A stretch of 64,000 nucleotides of DNA from Rhizobium sp. CSW-27 (GCF_018760785.1 NZ_JAHHZO010000018.1:1-64000); one strand, 5' to 3'. Numbered from the stretch's first letter, positions 1 through 10,924 are shown. The notes: a model not told the origin generated them from the sequence alone. Made by a program: numbers and translations.

Positions 1-522
1 AATCAGCAAAAGCCAACCAATCCGACAATTTCACCAGAACGAGTAACTCCGTCGCCAGCAGCGCCGCCGCCCTCGTTGGTGAAACGGCTTATACGGATAC
101 CATCCTATATCGTCAATCCGGTTTTTTCCGAAGCATGTCAGAATCGTCTCAAACCACTGATTTAAAACAGTTATTTCTGCAAGGATACCAAAAAGCCGCA
201 CCAGTCACCCGTAACATACCCGTGAAACGCATCCGTGACAGGCTGGAATGCACGCGTACCGCGCATTCCTCGCGAGCAGACACAGAAAGCTCCCCGTGCG
301 AACGATGACCGGTGACCGGTGACTAAGGCGCGGAAATGCGATGATCCAAGCGTGAAGATGGCGAATACCACATGGCACCCATCCCCGACGGCGGGGGCTG
401 GGCAGGGCGCCATGTGGTCAATGCGGCCGCCATTGTTGGGGTAACAGGCTGAACCACATCGCATTTCCAATAAATGGGAAATGTTCCCATTTGTCAAGAT
501 CATCCGCGACCGGACGGCAGCC
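1..522. other. Intergenic region with no recognisable gene
   Basis: Stretch between the window edge and the end of the sugar ABC operon. It is visibly more AT-rich than the neighbouring genes for its first 200 bases. Open frames exist (for example plus frame 3 up to about 306, and a minus frame entering from the ABC ATPase gene), but none gives a protein I recognise and none has a good start. An imperfect inverted repeat (29-43 against 72-84, CTCGTTGGTGAAA on the right arm) and the larger hairpin at 367-418 are the only structures seen. Confidence 0.5.
367..418 (-). terminator. Large hairpin downstream of the sugar ABC operon
   Basis: ACCACATGGC (367-376) pairs perfectly with GCCATGTGGT (409-418). 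Inside it CCCATCCCC can pair with GGGG and TGGG runs, giving a long interrupted stem. It lies about 105 bases past the stop of the ATPase gene on the minus strand. There is no T-run after it, so it may be a transcript-end stabiliser and not an intrinsic terminator. Confidence 0.45.
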
Positions 523-1601
<1,079 letters not shown>

Positions 1602-1605
<4 letters not shown>

Positions 1606-2429
1606 TTGAGCGCTCCGGAGGTCAGGCCGGAGACGATCCGGCGTTGCAAGAGAACGAAGATGGCGAGGATCGGCGTCACATAGATCGTTGCAAAGGCCAT
1701 GATGGAATTCCACTCATTGGTGTTCGGCCCCATGAACGAGTTCAGCCCCACGCTCGCCGGCTGGTACTCCACCGCCTGGATGATCGACTTCGAATAGACG
1801 AACTCGCCGAAGGCCTGCATGAAGATCAGGATGGCGGAGACGAGAATACCGTTGCGCGCCAGCGGCAAAACGATGTGCAGGAAGGCACCGGCGCGGGAAT
1901 TGCCGTCGACCAGCGCCGCTTCCTCCAGTTCGATCGGCACGCTCATGAAGGTGGCGCGCACCAGCACCACGAAGAAAGGCATGGATTTGGCCGCAATGGC
2001 CAGCACCACGGCGAGGCGCGGATAATCGAGCAGACCGAGTTGCGAGAAACCGACAAAGATCGGGGTGATCATCAGCGAGGCCGGCAGCACCTGCAGCATC
2101 AGGATGAGGAACAGGCCGGCATCGATCCAGCCGTTGCGATAGCGCGCCAGCACATAGGCGCAGCCGGTGCCCAGCACGGTGATGAGGGCGACCGAGCCCG
2201 TGGCGATCACCAGCGAATTGCCGAGATAGCGGGCCAGATTGCGGCTCTCCCACACATAGATGTAGTTGCTCCACTGCGGATCATGGGGCCAGAAGCTTGG
2301 CGGTGTCGCAAACATCGCCGAGCCGCTCTTCAGCGTCGTGATGTACATCCAGTAGAGCGGAAAGAGGTAGATCGCGGCCATCGCAAGCGCGATCAGCAGC
2401 ATCAGGCGGTTGCGCCAGGTCTCGCTCAT
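1602..2429 (-). CDS. Sugar ABC transporter permease (MalG-type)
   Basis: Inner-membrane permease of 275 residues, the usual size for the second CUT1 permease. It has six hydrophobic segments, the first near residues 8-28, and the cytoplasmic EAA loop (EEAALVDGNSRAGAFLHIVLP) that docks on the ATPase. It overlaps the first permease gene upstream and the ATPase gene downstream by four bases each, so the three are translationally coupled. Confidence 0.92.
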
Positions 2430-3337
2430 CCGCGCACCTCCTGCCTGGTGGAGCGGACATAGACCACCGAGGCCAGCATGACGAAGAGGATCATGATGAC
2501 GGAGATCGTCGCGCCGCGCGCGAAATCATATTGCTTGAAGGACAGGTCCCAGGCCCAGTACTGCGCGACATTCGACGCATTGTTCGGCCCGCCAGAGGTG
2601 ATGGCGGCAAACAGGTCGAACTGCTGCAGCGTGAAGATCAGGCCGAGCGAGACGACGGCGCCGATCGAGGAGCGCATCATCGGCAGGGTGATGGTGTAGA
2701 AACGCTGCCAGAGATTGGCTCCGTCCAGTTCCGCCGCCTCGTACAGATCCGCCGGGATTGCCGAAAGCCCGACCGACAGCAGGATCATGTTGAAGGAGGT
2801 GCCGAGCCAGATATTGGCGAGGATCACGGCCCAGAGCGCGTAAGCGGGATCGGAGCGCCAGAAGATATTGCCGGAAATGATGCCGCTTTCGCGCAGCAGG
2901 AAATTGATGACGCCGAAATCGCCCGACAACATCCAGTTCCAGATCGCCCCGACCACCAGCCCCGGCATGACCCAGGAGACCAGGAAAAGACCGCGCAGCC
3001 AGGAGGCCCCGGGAAAATTCACCCAGAAGAACAGGGCAAGCCCGAAGCCGATGAGGAACTGGCCGGCAATCGAGGCACTGACGAAGATCGCCGTATTGGC
3101 AAAGATCGGCCAGGTTTCCGGCTGTTCGAACAGGGCGGTATAGTTGGCGAAGCCGACGAAGGGGCGGACAACGCTGCCCAGCGAAAACATGTCCACCTCC
3201 TGGAAGCTCATCAACACGTTGTAGACGAGCGGCAGGCCGGACAAGGCCAGCAGGAAGGCGAGCGGCACGGCAACCAGCAGGATGTCGAATCCGCGTCCGT
3301 CGGTGAGGGACTGTGCAAATTTGCGCAACGGTTTCAT
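2426..3337 (-). CDS. Sugar ABC transporter permease (MalF-type)
   Basis: Inner-membrane permease of 303 residues, partner of the MalG-type protein. The EAA loop reads EAAELDGANLWQRFYTITLP near residue 200, with hydrophobic spans before and after. I place the start at the ATG at 3337 (MKPLRKFAQ); the frame is open for 84 more codons upstream, but that stretch is arginine- and proline-rich shadow of the intergenic DNA. It follows the binding-protein gene with a gap of about 130 bases. Confidence 0.9.
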   Translation of the reverse strand: MKPLRKFAQSLTDGRGFDILLVAVPLAFLLALSGLPLVYNVLMSFQEVDMFSLGSVVRPFVGFANYTALFEQPETWPIFANTAIFVSASIAGQFLIGFGLALFFWVNFPGASWLRGLFLVSWVMPGLVVGAIWNWMLSGDFGVINFLLRESGIISGNIFWRSDPAYALWAVILANIWLGTSFNMILLSVGLSAIPADLYEAAELDGANLWQRFYTITLPMMRSSIGAVVSLGLIFTLQQFDLFAAITSGGPNNASNVAQYWAWDLSFKQYDFARGATISVIMILFVMLASVVYVRSTRQEVRG

Positions 3338-3471
3338 CCTCGGCAAAGGGGGCTCCCGCCCCCGGTCAGCAGCCACCCCGGCAAGGCCGGAGCAGCCGCC
3401 GACCGGGAGGAGCCGGAAGGCGCGTGAGGTGGCGCGGGGAAGGGGCCCTCCCCGCCGGTGGCATCGACGGT

Positions 3472-4707
3472 TCAGCCGAGAACCGCGTCGATCTTCTTCT
3501 GGGCCTGGTCCAGAGCATCCTTGGGCGACATCTGGCCGGTCAGCGCGGCCTGGATGGCATCCTGGATCGCCTTGGAAATCTTCGACCATTGCGGATGCGG
3601 TCCGCGGGCCTGCGCGAAGGTCAGCTGTTCCTGGAAGACCTTCAGCGCCGCATCCTTGCGTGCATCGCCGGTCGCGGGCAGCGTGATGTCGGAACGGGCA
3701 GGCAGCTGGCCGTATTTCGCGAACATCTTGTCATCCTGCGAGGCGAAGTATTCAAGCGCCCTGAAGGCTTCCGCCGGGTGCTTGGTGGAGGAGAAGATGG
3801 CCCAGTTGAAGTCACCCATGGCGGAAGACCGTTCAGCACCCGGCTGCGGCACCGGCAGCAGCGTCACGCGCCAGTCGAACTTCGCCTCGCTCGACATGCG
3901 GTTGAGCTCCCAGGGGCCGGAGATGGCCATGGCGGCATTGCCGGAATTGAAGGTGCCGGTCGAATCCCACTGGCCGCGCGTCAGGCTGTCGGGCGAGGCG
4001 AGCTTTTCGTCCATCAGGGTTTTCCAGACCGTCAGCGCCTTCACCGCCCCTTCGGAATTGATGTGCCTGTAGCTGCCGCCCGCCATCTGCACCCAGGGCA
4101 GGAACTGGAAGGTTCCCTCCTCGCTGGCCTTGGCGGAGAAGGCGAGGCCATAGACGTTGCTGGCGGGATCGTTCAGCTTTCGCGCCGCGCTCAGCAACTC
4201 GTCCCAGGTCTGCGGCGGCTTGTCGGGATCAAGCCCCTTGGCGCGAAACATGTCGGCATTGTAGTAGAGTGCGATCGTGTTTGTCGCCTTCGGCACGCCG
4301 TAGAGCTTGTCCTTCCACGTCACCGAGTTCAGCGGACCGGGAAAATAGTTTTCCTTCCTGATCACGCTAGACTTGGCGATCCTGTCGGTCAGATCGAGAA
4401 AGGCGCCGCGCGAGGCAAACAGCGCATGCTCCGGATTGTCGATGGCGATGATGTCCGGCGCCTGGCCGGTGGAATAGGCACGCATGGCTTCGCTGACGAC
4501 ATCATCGAACTGGATCAGACGGTACTCCACCTTGATGTTCGGCTCCTTGTCGTCGAACTCGCGCGCCAGGTTCCAGGCCGGCTGTTCCGGCTTGTCCAGG
4601 CTCCAGATGCGCAGCGTGATTTCCTCCGCGCCCACGCTTGAGACCCCGAGCGCCGGAATTGCGGCAAGCGCGACCGCGCCCGCCATCAGAAACATACGAA
4701 TAGACAT
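3472..4707 (-). CDS. Sugar ABC transporter substrate-binding protein
   Basis: Periplasmic solute-binding protein of 411 residues, family 1 (MalE/UgpB-like). A Sec-type signal peptide is visible: a positive start, a hydrophobic core around residues 5-22 and a likely cut after VGA near residue 27. The body has the family features IRIWSLDK-like first strand, GVPKATNTIALYYNADMF, and the AAMAISGPWELN segment. It is first of the four transporter genes, as is usual for the most highly expressed component. Confidence 0.92.
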   Translation of the reverse strand: MSIRMFLMAGAVALAAIPALGVSSVGAEEITLRIWSLDKPEQPAWNLAREFDDKEPNIKVEYRLIQFDDVVSEAMRAYSTGQAPDIIAIDNPEHALFASRGAFLDLTDRIAKSSVIRKENYFPGPLNSVTWKDKLYGVPKATNTIALYYNADMFRAKGLDPDKPPQTWDELLSAARKLNDPASNVYGLAFSAKASEEGTFQFLPWVQMAGGSYRHINSEGAVKALTVWKTLMDEKLASPDSLTRGQWDSTGTFNSGNAAMAISGPWELNRMSSEAKFDWRVTLLPVPQPGAERSSAMGDFNWAIFSSTKHPAEAFRALEYFASQDDKMFAKYGQLPARSDITLPATGDARKDAALKVFQEQLTFAQARGPHPQWSKISKAIQDAIQAALTGQMSPKDALDQAQKKIDAVLG

Positions 4708-4787
4708 GCTCTCCTCCTAGAGTTTGACCATTCCGATCGGTTCATGCCATGCCGCCGGCTTCCTCCTTGCCGGCAACGACAGCCTCA

Positions 4788-5690
4788 TCACGCGGGGTCG
4801 GAGACGAAGGTCCCGCCCCGGCACGATTTCAGATAATTGAGGGCATGCACCTGGCCGGTCATCTCCAGGGCGTCCCGGTAGACGGGATCATGCCAGCCCT
4901 CGATATCGATCGAACCGGACCAGCCGGCGAGCCGAAGCTCCGAGATCACGTCGGTCCAGTTGGTGTCGCCGAAGCCCGGCGTGCGCATGAAAACGAAGGG
5001 ATGCTTGCCGAAGATGCCGTGCTCGCGGATCACGTCCCAGCGGATCGTCGCGTCCTTGCCATGGATGTGGAAGAACTTGTGCGCCCATTTGCGGATCTGC
5101 GGCAACGGCTCGATCAGATAGACCATCTGGTGGCACGGCTCCCATTCCAGGCCGATATGATCGTCCGGGGTCTCGTTGAAGATCAGCTCCCAGGCGTCGG
5201 GATTGTGCGCGATGTTCCAGTCGCCGGTCTGCCAGTTGCCATCCATGGCGCAGTTTTCGAAAGCGATCTTCACACCCTTGTCGGCCGCGCGGCGCGCAAG
5301 CTCGCTCCAGATCTCGCGATAGCGCGGCAGGCTGTCCGGCAGCGGCTTGCCGCGCAGGCGGCCGGTGAAGCCGGCAACGCAGGTGGCGCCGAAGTGATGT
5401 GCGTTGTCGATGCAATCCTTCCAGCCTTCAAGCGTCTGCAGGTCAAGGTCGGTGCCCTCCAGCGGATTGCCGAACATGCCGAGGGTGGAGATGGTGATGT
5501 CGCGGTCGCCGATCGCCTCGACGCAGCGCTTGCCGAGATCTGCCAGATCCTGACCGTTGGTCGTCTGCCAGAAAAAGGGCTGGAAGCTTTCGAACCCCAT
5601 CTCGGCCAGCTGGCCGATACGCTCGGCCGCCTTGCCGGCCGAGGCGCTGATCATGGTACCGATGCGGATGGACTGGGCGGGGTCGCTCAT
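4788..5690 (-). CDS. Sugar phosphate isomerase/epimerase family TIM-barrel protein
   Basis: 300-residue AP-endonuclease-2 fold protein, a family of sugar or inosose isomerases, epimerases and dehydratases with a divalent metal. Candidate metal ligands are spread along the barrel as expected: Glu in FENCAMDG, Glu in GLEWEP, His in HIHGKDAT and Glu in DIEGWHDP. It lies four bases after the Gfo/Idh dehydrogenase gene and upstream of the transporter, which suggests an oxidise-then-isomerise route for the imported sugar. The exact reaction is not deducible. Confidence 0.85.
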   Translation of the reverse strand: MSDPAQSIRIGTMISASAGKAAERIGQLAEMGFESFQPFFWQTTNGQDLADLGKRCVEAIGDRDITISTLGMFGNPLEGTDLDLQTLEGWKDCIDNAHHFGATCVAGFTGRLRGKPLPDSLPRYREIWSELARRAADKGVKIAFENCAMDGNWQTGDWNIAHNPDAWELIFNETPDDHIGLEWEPCHQMVYLIEPLPQIRKWAHKFFHIHGKDATIRWDVIREHGIFGKHPFVFMRTPGFGDTNWTDVISELRLAGWSGSIDIEGWHDPVYRDALEMTGQVHALNYLKSCRGGTFVSDPA

Positions 5691-5693
5691 GGA

Positions 5694-6749
5694 TCACGTT
5701 CCTTCTGTCTGGCCTTCGGCCTGGATATCGACGACCTGGCCGGTGCGGGCGCTTTCGATGGCGGCGAACACCATGGCGAGGCTGCGGATGTTGTCGTGGC
5801 TGACGGTCTCGGGCGTCATGCCGCTGCGGATCGCCGCCACAAAGTCGCAAAGCACGCTGCGGTGCCCGTGCGTCTGCGCCTCGCTCGGCGCCTCCGGCAC
5901 ATCGACCGAACGGAAGCCGCGCAGCAGACCGGGCTCATCGCCGGCCACCGTCGCCTCGAAGGCATCTTCGCCGTCCCAGGTCAGCATGCCCTTCGAGCCC
6001 ACCAGCCGCCAGGCGCTTTCCCAGCTGGTGCGGCGGCCTTCCGCGCACCACGAGCCGCGATAGGTCAGCACCGCATCATCGGACAGGCGGAAGACGGCAG
6101 TGGCAGCCGCGCCATGCCGATACCAGGAACCGGCCGGATTGGTTTCAACGCAATAGACGGAAAGCGGCGTTTTACCCGAGACGAAGCGGGCAGCATCCAG
6201 CGTGTGGATTGCCATGTCCAGAAGCAGCACATGGTCCATCTCCTCGCGGAAGCCGCCGAAATGCGGACCGATGAAGAAGTCGCAGTGCACGCCCGTCAGC
6301 GTGCCGATCAACCCCTCCTCCACCACGCGGCGAAGCCGGCGAATGCCGGAAATGAAGCGGCGGTTCTGCACGACGGCATGGACACGCCCCGCCTGACGCG
6401 CCAGAGAGACAAGGTGGCGCGCCTCGTCCATCGAGACCGACAGCGGCTTTTCGCTGAGGACATGGCAACCATGGGCGAAGGCGGTCTCCACCACCCGGGC
6501 ACGCGCCGAGGGCACCACCACGTCGAACACCATGTCGGCCCCGGTCGCCTGCAGCACATCGGCAAGGTCGGTGCCAAGCACCGCGCCATCGAGGCCGAAT
6601 GCGTTCGCAAGCCTTTCGGCAGCCGCCCGGTCGAGATCGACCAGTCCGACGACCGCAACATCGCGCCCCAGCTCGGGATCATCCTGCAGCGCCTTCAGCC
6701 AGCCCCTGGCCATGGCTCCGCACCCGCACAAAACGGCTCTGTAAGTCAC
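5694..6749 (-). CDS. Gfo/Idh/MocA family NAD(P)-dependent oxidoreductase
   Basis: 351-residue cytoplasmic dehydrogenase. The N-terminal Rossmann motif is CGCGAMARG (about 8-16) followed by the acidic VGLVDLD end of strand 2. The family catalytic EKPL motif is in VLSEKPLSVS, and a histidine follows in DMAIHTLDAARF. It opens the minus-strand operon opposite the LacI gene and is the likely first enzymatic step on the sugar. The ATG at 6749 has AGGA-like bases upstream. Confidence 0.87.
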   Translation of the reverse strand: MTYRAVLCGCGAMARGWLKALQDDPELGRDVAVVGLVDLDRAAAERLANAFGLDGAVLGTDLADVLQATGADMVFDVVVPSARARVVETAFAHGCHVLSEKPLSVSMDEARHLVSLARQAGRVHAVVQNRRFISGIRRLRRVVEEGLIGTLTGVHCDFFIGPHFGGFREEMDHVLLLDMAIHTLDAARFVSGKTPLSVYCVETNPAGSWYRHGAAATAVFRLSDDAVLTYRGSWCAEGRRTSWESAWRLVGSKGMLTWDGEDAFEATVAGDEPGLLRGFRSVDVPEAPSEAQTHGHRSVLCDFVAAIRSGMTPETVSHDNIRSLAMVFAAIESARTGQVVDIQAEGQTEGT

Positions 6750-6796
6750 TGAAATCCTCCTCGCGGGTGCGGCGAAACTCCTCTTCCGTCGCAGTC

Positions 6797-6810
6797 CGTA
6801 AACGTTTACG
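6797..6810. promoter_or_regulatory. LacI-family operator (perfect palindrome)
   Basis: CGTAAACGTTTACG is a perfect 14-base palindrome with the central CG typical of LacI/GalR operators. It sits in the divergent gap between the sugar operon and its LacI-type gene, 48 bases from the first codon of the dehydrogenase, so a repressor bound here would block the operon promoter. Confidence 0.75.
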
Positions 6811-6848
6811 AGATTAGTTGCGAGGGACTTGCCCTGTCAAGAGGCTTT

Positions 6849-6864
6849 CCGTAAACGATAACGG
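6849..6864. promoter_or_regulatory. Second, imperfect LacI-family operator
   Basis: CCGTAAACGATAACGG repeats the GTAAACG half-site of the first operator with an imperfect second half. It lies 24 bases before the lacI-type start codon and 52 bases from the first operator centre to centre. It probably serves autoregulation or looping. Confidence 0.6.
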
Positions 6865-6887
6865 AGCAGAGGGGACGCAAGGGACAC

Positions 6888-7904
6888 ATGAAGGGCATTC
6901 GCCAGCTGGCAGATCATCTCGACATCTCGATCGGCACCGTGTCGCGCGCCTTGAACGGCAAGCCGGATGTCAACGAGGAAACCCGCAGGCGCGTGTTCGA
7001 GGCGGCCGAGAAGTTCGGCTATGTGGCCAACCAGGCCGGGCGGTCGCTGCGCAAGGGGGCGACCGGCATCATCGGCTTCATGATGCAGACAGGCCATGAC
7101 ATCACCGGCCAGGGCGATACCTTCTTCATGAGCGTGTTCGACGGCGTGCAGACCGTTCTTGCGCGCCACAAGCTCGATCTCGTCGCCCTGCTCTGCTCAT
7201 CGGAAGAAGACCCGGACGCCTATCTGAAGCGGGTGGTGGCGCGCAGCTTTGCCGATGGCATCATCCTATCGGCGACCCGCTACAGGGATGGGCGCTTCGG
7301 CACCCTGCACAAGACGGGCATTCCCTTCATCTCGCTGGGGCGCAGCCAGAACGATGCGGGCCAGCCCTGGTACGATCTCGACTTCGAGGGCATGGCAGAT
7401 ACCGCCATCGAGCGACTTGTCGCGCAGGGGCACCGCAGGATCGCCATTGGCCGCCCGGAGGGCGACATCAATCTCGGCTACGTCTTCGAGGATCGGTGCC
7501 GCGCGGCACTGGCACAACACGGACTGACGCTGGATCCTGCGCATGTCTTCCGCTCCAGGCCGAACGAGAGCGGCGGATACCGGCTGGCACAGAATTTCAT
7601 TGCCGCGCCCACCAAGCCGACCGCCATGGTGCTGTTGAACGAAGCCACCGTGATCGGCTTCTATCGCGGGCTGGAAGAGGCCGGACTTATGCCCGGCCGC
7701 GACGTGGCCGTGATCGGGCAATACAGCCCGATGGCGCAGTTTCTCTCACCGCGCCTGACCTGTTTCCGCCCGGCGTTGCGCGATCTCGGCGTGGCGGTGG
7801 CAGAAAGCCTGCTCGCCACCATGCCAGCCTTTGCCGAAGCCTATCCGGAGGCGCCGCGCCAGTGCCTCTGGCCGATGAACTTCATCGAGGGCGAAAGCGG
7901 TTGA
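6888..7904 (+). CDS. LacI-family transcriptional regulator
   Basis: 338 residues: an N-terminal helix-turn-helix (IRQLADHLDISIGTVSRALN, about 4-23) with hinge segment, then a periplasmic-binding-protein-like effector domain (GIIGFMMQTGHD, RVPFISLGR-like strands). It is divergent from the sugar operon and separated from it by 138 bases holding two matching palindromes. I infer it is the local repressor of that operon, induced by the transported sugar or a catabolic product. Confidence 0.92.
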   Translation: MKGIRQLADHLDISIGTVSRALNGKPDVNEETRRRVFEAAEKFGYVANQAGRSLRKGATGIIGFMMQTGHDITGQGDTFFMSVFDGVQTVLARHKLDLVALLCSSEEDPDAYLKRVVARSFADGIILSATRYRDGRFGTLHKTGIPFISLGRSQNDAGQPWYDLDFEGMADTAIERLVAQGHRRIAIGRPEGDINLGYVFEDRCRAALAQHGLTLDPAHVFRSRPNESGGYRLAQNFIAAPTKPTAMVLLNEATVIGFYRGLEEAGLMPGRDVAVIGQYSPMAQFLSPRLTCFRPALRDLGVAVAESLLATMPAFAEAYPEAPRQCLWPMNFIEGESG

Positions 7905-7919
7905 GCTCGGCTGAAGCCC

Positions 7920-8522
7920 TCAGGCGGCGCCGGTCGCCTCAGCCTCGACCCGTGACAGCACGAATTCGAAGGCCCTGTGGGCTCCCTCGATGACCAGGGA
8001 GTCGTCCTCGGCGCCGAGCTCAACCGCATCGAGTGCTGCGGTGAAACGGCGCCACTGCAGGCCGCGCCCTTCCGGGTGGCCGGCCAGATGGCGGGCGCCG
8101 AATTCCTCCGACAGGCCAAGCTGCTCCCTTGCCGCCTTGAGCAGGAAGGCAGCGCCGAGATTGGAGCCTTCCGCCACGTAGAGCCAGCCGAGCGCTTCGG
8201 CGCCCTCGATGACCGGCATCTCCGCCGCAGCGAGACGAACCGGCTCTCCCCCGAGATCGGTCACATCGGCCCGCACCTGCTCCAGGCGGCAGCGCTCCTG
8301 AAGGTCTGGCAGAAGGCGGGCCAGCCATTCATCGGAGTAAAGCGTTTCAATGGCTGCATGGAACGCACACTGGATCTGCAGGAAGCGCAGATAGCTGTTC
8401 CTGTCGTCAAAGGGCTTCAGCGACATGATGCGTCCGTCCAGACGCTCGTGGGTGGGGTGGGTTTCGGCGCGCAGGCGGGCCGTGCGGCTTTCTGCGGCGG
8501 TGGCGGCGGGATGAATGGTCAT
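7920..8522 (-). CDS. Biliverdin-producing haem oxygenase
   Basis: 200-residue all-helical enzyme that opens haem to biliverdin, CO and iron. The proximal histidine is H25 in THERLD. The distal-helix pattern GWLYVAEGSNLGAAFL matches the glycine-rich distal helix of bacterial (BphO/HmuO-like) haem oxygenases. I take the ATG at 8522; an extension of 19 residues is open but unlike the family. It lies 90 bases downstream of a haem-type TonB receptor, so the two form an import and degradation pair. BphO-type chromophore synthesis is possible, but no phytochrome gene is nearby. Confidence 0.85.
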   Translation of the reverse strand: MTIHPAATAAESRTARLRAETHPTHERLDGRIMSLKPFDDRNSYLRFLQIQCAFHAAIETLYSDEWLARLLPDLQERCRLEQVRADVTDLGGEPVRLAAAEMPVIEGAEALGWLYVAEGSNLGAAFLLKAAREQLGLSEEFGARHLAGHPEGRGLQWRRFTAALDAVELGAEDDSLVIEGAHRAFEFVLSRVEAEATGAA

Positions 8523-8612
8523 CGGCTTTGTCTTTGCTCTCTCGCATTGAACGGGATCGGCATGCGGCACCTGCGGCACCGCATGCCCGAAAGCTGATAG
8601 TCTCTTACGAGA

Positions 8613-10823
8613 TCAGAAGGTCTTCGTCAGCGAAATCTTGAGGTAGCGGCCGGGTTCGGAATAGAAGGCCCGGTTCGCGGAGGTGACAGAGGTGACATCC
8701 TTCGTCTCCATCGCGTCGTAATATTCCCTGTCGAAGAGATTGTAGACACCGGCCTGGACACGCAGGCCCTTCAACTGCTCCGGCTCCCACCAGGCCGTCA
8801 GGTTGACGATCCCGTAGCCCGGCGCCTTGTAGGTTGCGGTGGAGAGGTTGGAAACGCCCTTCGACAGGATCCAGTCGACGTTCGTGCCCCAATTGTCCTG
8901 GCTGTAGCCGGCACCGATGATGGCCTTCAGCGGCGCAACCGAATCGAGAACCTCGCCGGTATCCAGATCCTCGGCATTGGCATAGGCGAGCGAGGAATGC
9001 AGTTCGAAGCCGTGGCCGACATCCGCATGCGCCTTGGCCTCGGCGCCATAGATGCGCACCCGGTTGCGGTTGAAATAGCGATAGGTGCCAAGGCGGTAGC
9101 CGGATTCCGCCGAGACTTCCGTATCGATGAAGTTGCGGTAGCGGTTATAGAAGGTGCTGAGCCTGAGGCCGCGATCCGCCGAGCCGAGATCGGCCCCCAG
9201 CTCGAAGCCATTGCCGGTTTCCGCATCGAGATCCGGATTGCCGACCATGCGATAATAGGGAGCGTTGTCGTAATTGCCGTAAAGCTGCGCCACCGTCGGG
9301 GCCCGGAACGACATGGCCCACTGGGCAAACAGCGTCACCTCGGGCGACACGGCCCATTCGGCACGCAGTTTCGGCGAGAAGGCGGAATCGGAAACCGAGG
9401 CCGGCAGGCCGGAATAGCCGTCATTGGCCTCGTAGGCCGCACTCGCCTGCGGGCGATAATCGAAATAGTCGAAGCGCAGACCGGGAGTGACCGAGACGCC
9501 GCTATTGCCGATCTCGATCCGGTCATCGATGAAGGCGCCGATGCGGCTGCCGTCGACATCCGGCGTGTCGGACTGGTTGACGTGATAATAGGCGCAGGCG
9601 CTGACATAATTGGTGCCGCAGGTGTCGGTCCCGGTCGTGTAGCTGTGGGTGCCGAAGAAGGCGAGGTCCGTGCCGACGGTGACCTCATGCTTCAAGAGAC
9701 CCGTCTGAAATTCGCTGCTGGCTGAACCGATGAAGCCTACGGTGTTTTCGCGGCTTTCCGTAGAGCGGCCATAGGTGCCGACGGGTGCCGTCGTGCGGGT
9801 GGCGAGATAGCCTTCGTCACGGTCCATGTGCTGGTAGTACAGCGAGGCACGCGCGCTCTTCAGCCAGGCATCCTCGGCAATCGCCTCGTATTCGTAATCG
9901 AGGGAGACACGATCGCGGGTGGTGTCCGAATGGTAGTCATAGGACGTATAGGTCGAGGAATAGCTCGACATCTTGTCCGAATCTTCCCGGCTCTTGAACT
10001 GTTCGGCCGTCAGGCCGATCGTATGTCCGCCCTCCAGTTCCTGCCTGAGCTTGAAGAGCAGGTTCGAGGTATAGGTATCGGCCGGATCGGCCACCGTACG
10101 GGTGCTGCCCGTGCCGTCATTGGTGCCCTTGGTATCGGTCTCGTTGCCGCGCTTGTAGCTGCCCTGCAGCAGAAGCGAGGTGCCGTCGATTTTCTTTGCC
10201 AGCGCCGCCGCACCCTTGATCGACCGGTCGGAACCGTCATACAGCGTCGTGGCAAAGCCGCCCCAGTCCTTGCCTTCGCCGATCAGGTCCTCGGGTTCGA
10301 GCGTCCTGAGAACGACCGCGCCGCCAAGCGCGCCGGACCCGGCGCGGCTGGAATCGGCACCACGCAGGATGCTGACGCCGGCCAGCGAGCTGAAGTCGAA
10401 ACTGTCGACGCCGCCGGACGAGAAATTCCACGCCAGCCTGTCATCGAGATAGGGAATGGCGATGCCGTCGATGGTCGTCAGGATGCGGTCGTCGTCAAGG
10501 CCGCGCAGCGCAAAGCCCTTGGAGCGTGACGAATAGCTGACGCCAGCCTCCTCGGTGTTGCCAAGATCGGCGATCGACTGGATGTCACGCTTGGCGAGCG
10601 TCTCGCGATCGGTTTTCGTGGCAAGCGGCGTGTCGTCGACGCTGCCCTTCACGCGGTCGCCCTTGACGACCACTTTCGGCAGGACCGTGGCCTCCTCCTT
10701 CTTGTCGGTCTGGGATGCGCTGTCCTGCGCGCCGGCATGGCCGGCCCCGCTGATCAGGCTCAATGCCGTGAACAGCATCAATGCCCTGCGATGGCATGAA
10801 ACACTCACTGTCTTTCCCTTCAT
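8613..10823 (-). CDS. TonB-dependent haem/haemoglobin receptor
   Basis: Outer-membrane receptor of 736 residues with a signal peptide (core about 13-30). The plug domain (about 55-170) includes RGLDDDRILTTIDG and SVSILRGADSSRAGSGALGG-like segments, and a 22-strand barrel ends in a terminal Phe. The FRAP box and NPDLDAE box (SFRAPTVAQLYGNY, MVGNPDLDAETG) are the hallmarks of HmuR/BhuR/ShuA haem receptors. The histidine expected between these boxes is not evident, so substrate specificity could be modified. The haem oxygenase gene follows directly. Confidence 0.88.
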   Translation of the reverse strand: MKGKTVSVSCHRRALMLFTALSLISGAGHAGAQDSASQTDKKEEATVLPKVVVKGDRVKGSVDDTPLATKTDRETLAKRDIQSIADLGNTEEAGVSYSSRSKGFALRGLDDDRILTTIDGIAIPYLDDRLAWNFSSGGVDSFDFSSLAGVSILRGADSSRAGSGALGGAVVLRTLEPEDLIGEGKDWGGFATTLYDGSDRSIKGAAALAKKIDGTSLLLQGSYKRGNETDTKGTNDGTGSTRTVADPADTYTSNLLFKLRQELEGGHTIGLTAEQFKSREDSDKMSSYSSTYTSYDYHSDTTRDRVSLDYEYEAIAEDAWLKSARASLYYQHMDRDEGYLATRTTAPVGTYGRSTESRENTVGFIGSASSEFQTGLLKHEVTVGTDLAFFGTHSYTTGTDTCGTNYVSACAYYHVNQSDTPDVDGSRIGAFIDDRIEIGNSGVSVTPGLRFDYFDYRPQASAAYEANDGYSGLPASVSDSAFSPKLRAEWAVSPEVTLFAQWAMSFRAPTVAQLYGNYDNAPYYRMVGNPDLDAETGNGFELGADLGSADRGLRLSTFYNRYRNFIDTEVSAESGYRLGTYRYFNRNRVRIYGAEAKAHADVGHGFELHSSLAYANAEDLDTGEVLDSVAPLKAIIGAGYSQDNWGTNVDWILSKGVSNLSTATYKAPGYGIVNLTAWWEPEQLKGLRVQAGVYNLFDREYYDAMETKDVTSVTSANRAFYSEPGRYLKISLTKTF

Positions 10824-10924
10824 TCGTCATCAAAGAAACATCGGCGCGCAGGGCCGGTAGCGCCTGCGACAGGTCGGCTCGCACGCGGTGCAAACTCGAA
10901 CTCTGCCAATGGGTTAAATAAACA

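Noticed and set aside
4749..6752. 667-codon plus-strand frame opposite the TIM-barrel and dehydrogenase genes
   Set aside because: Shadow of two well-supported minus-strand genes caused by high GC in third codon positions.
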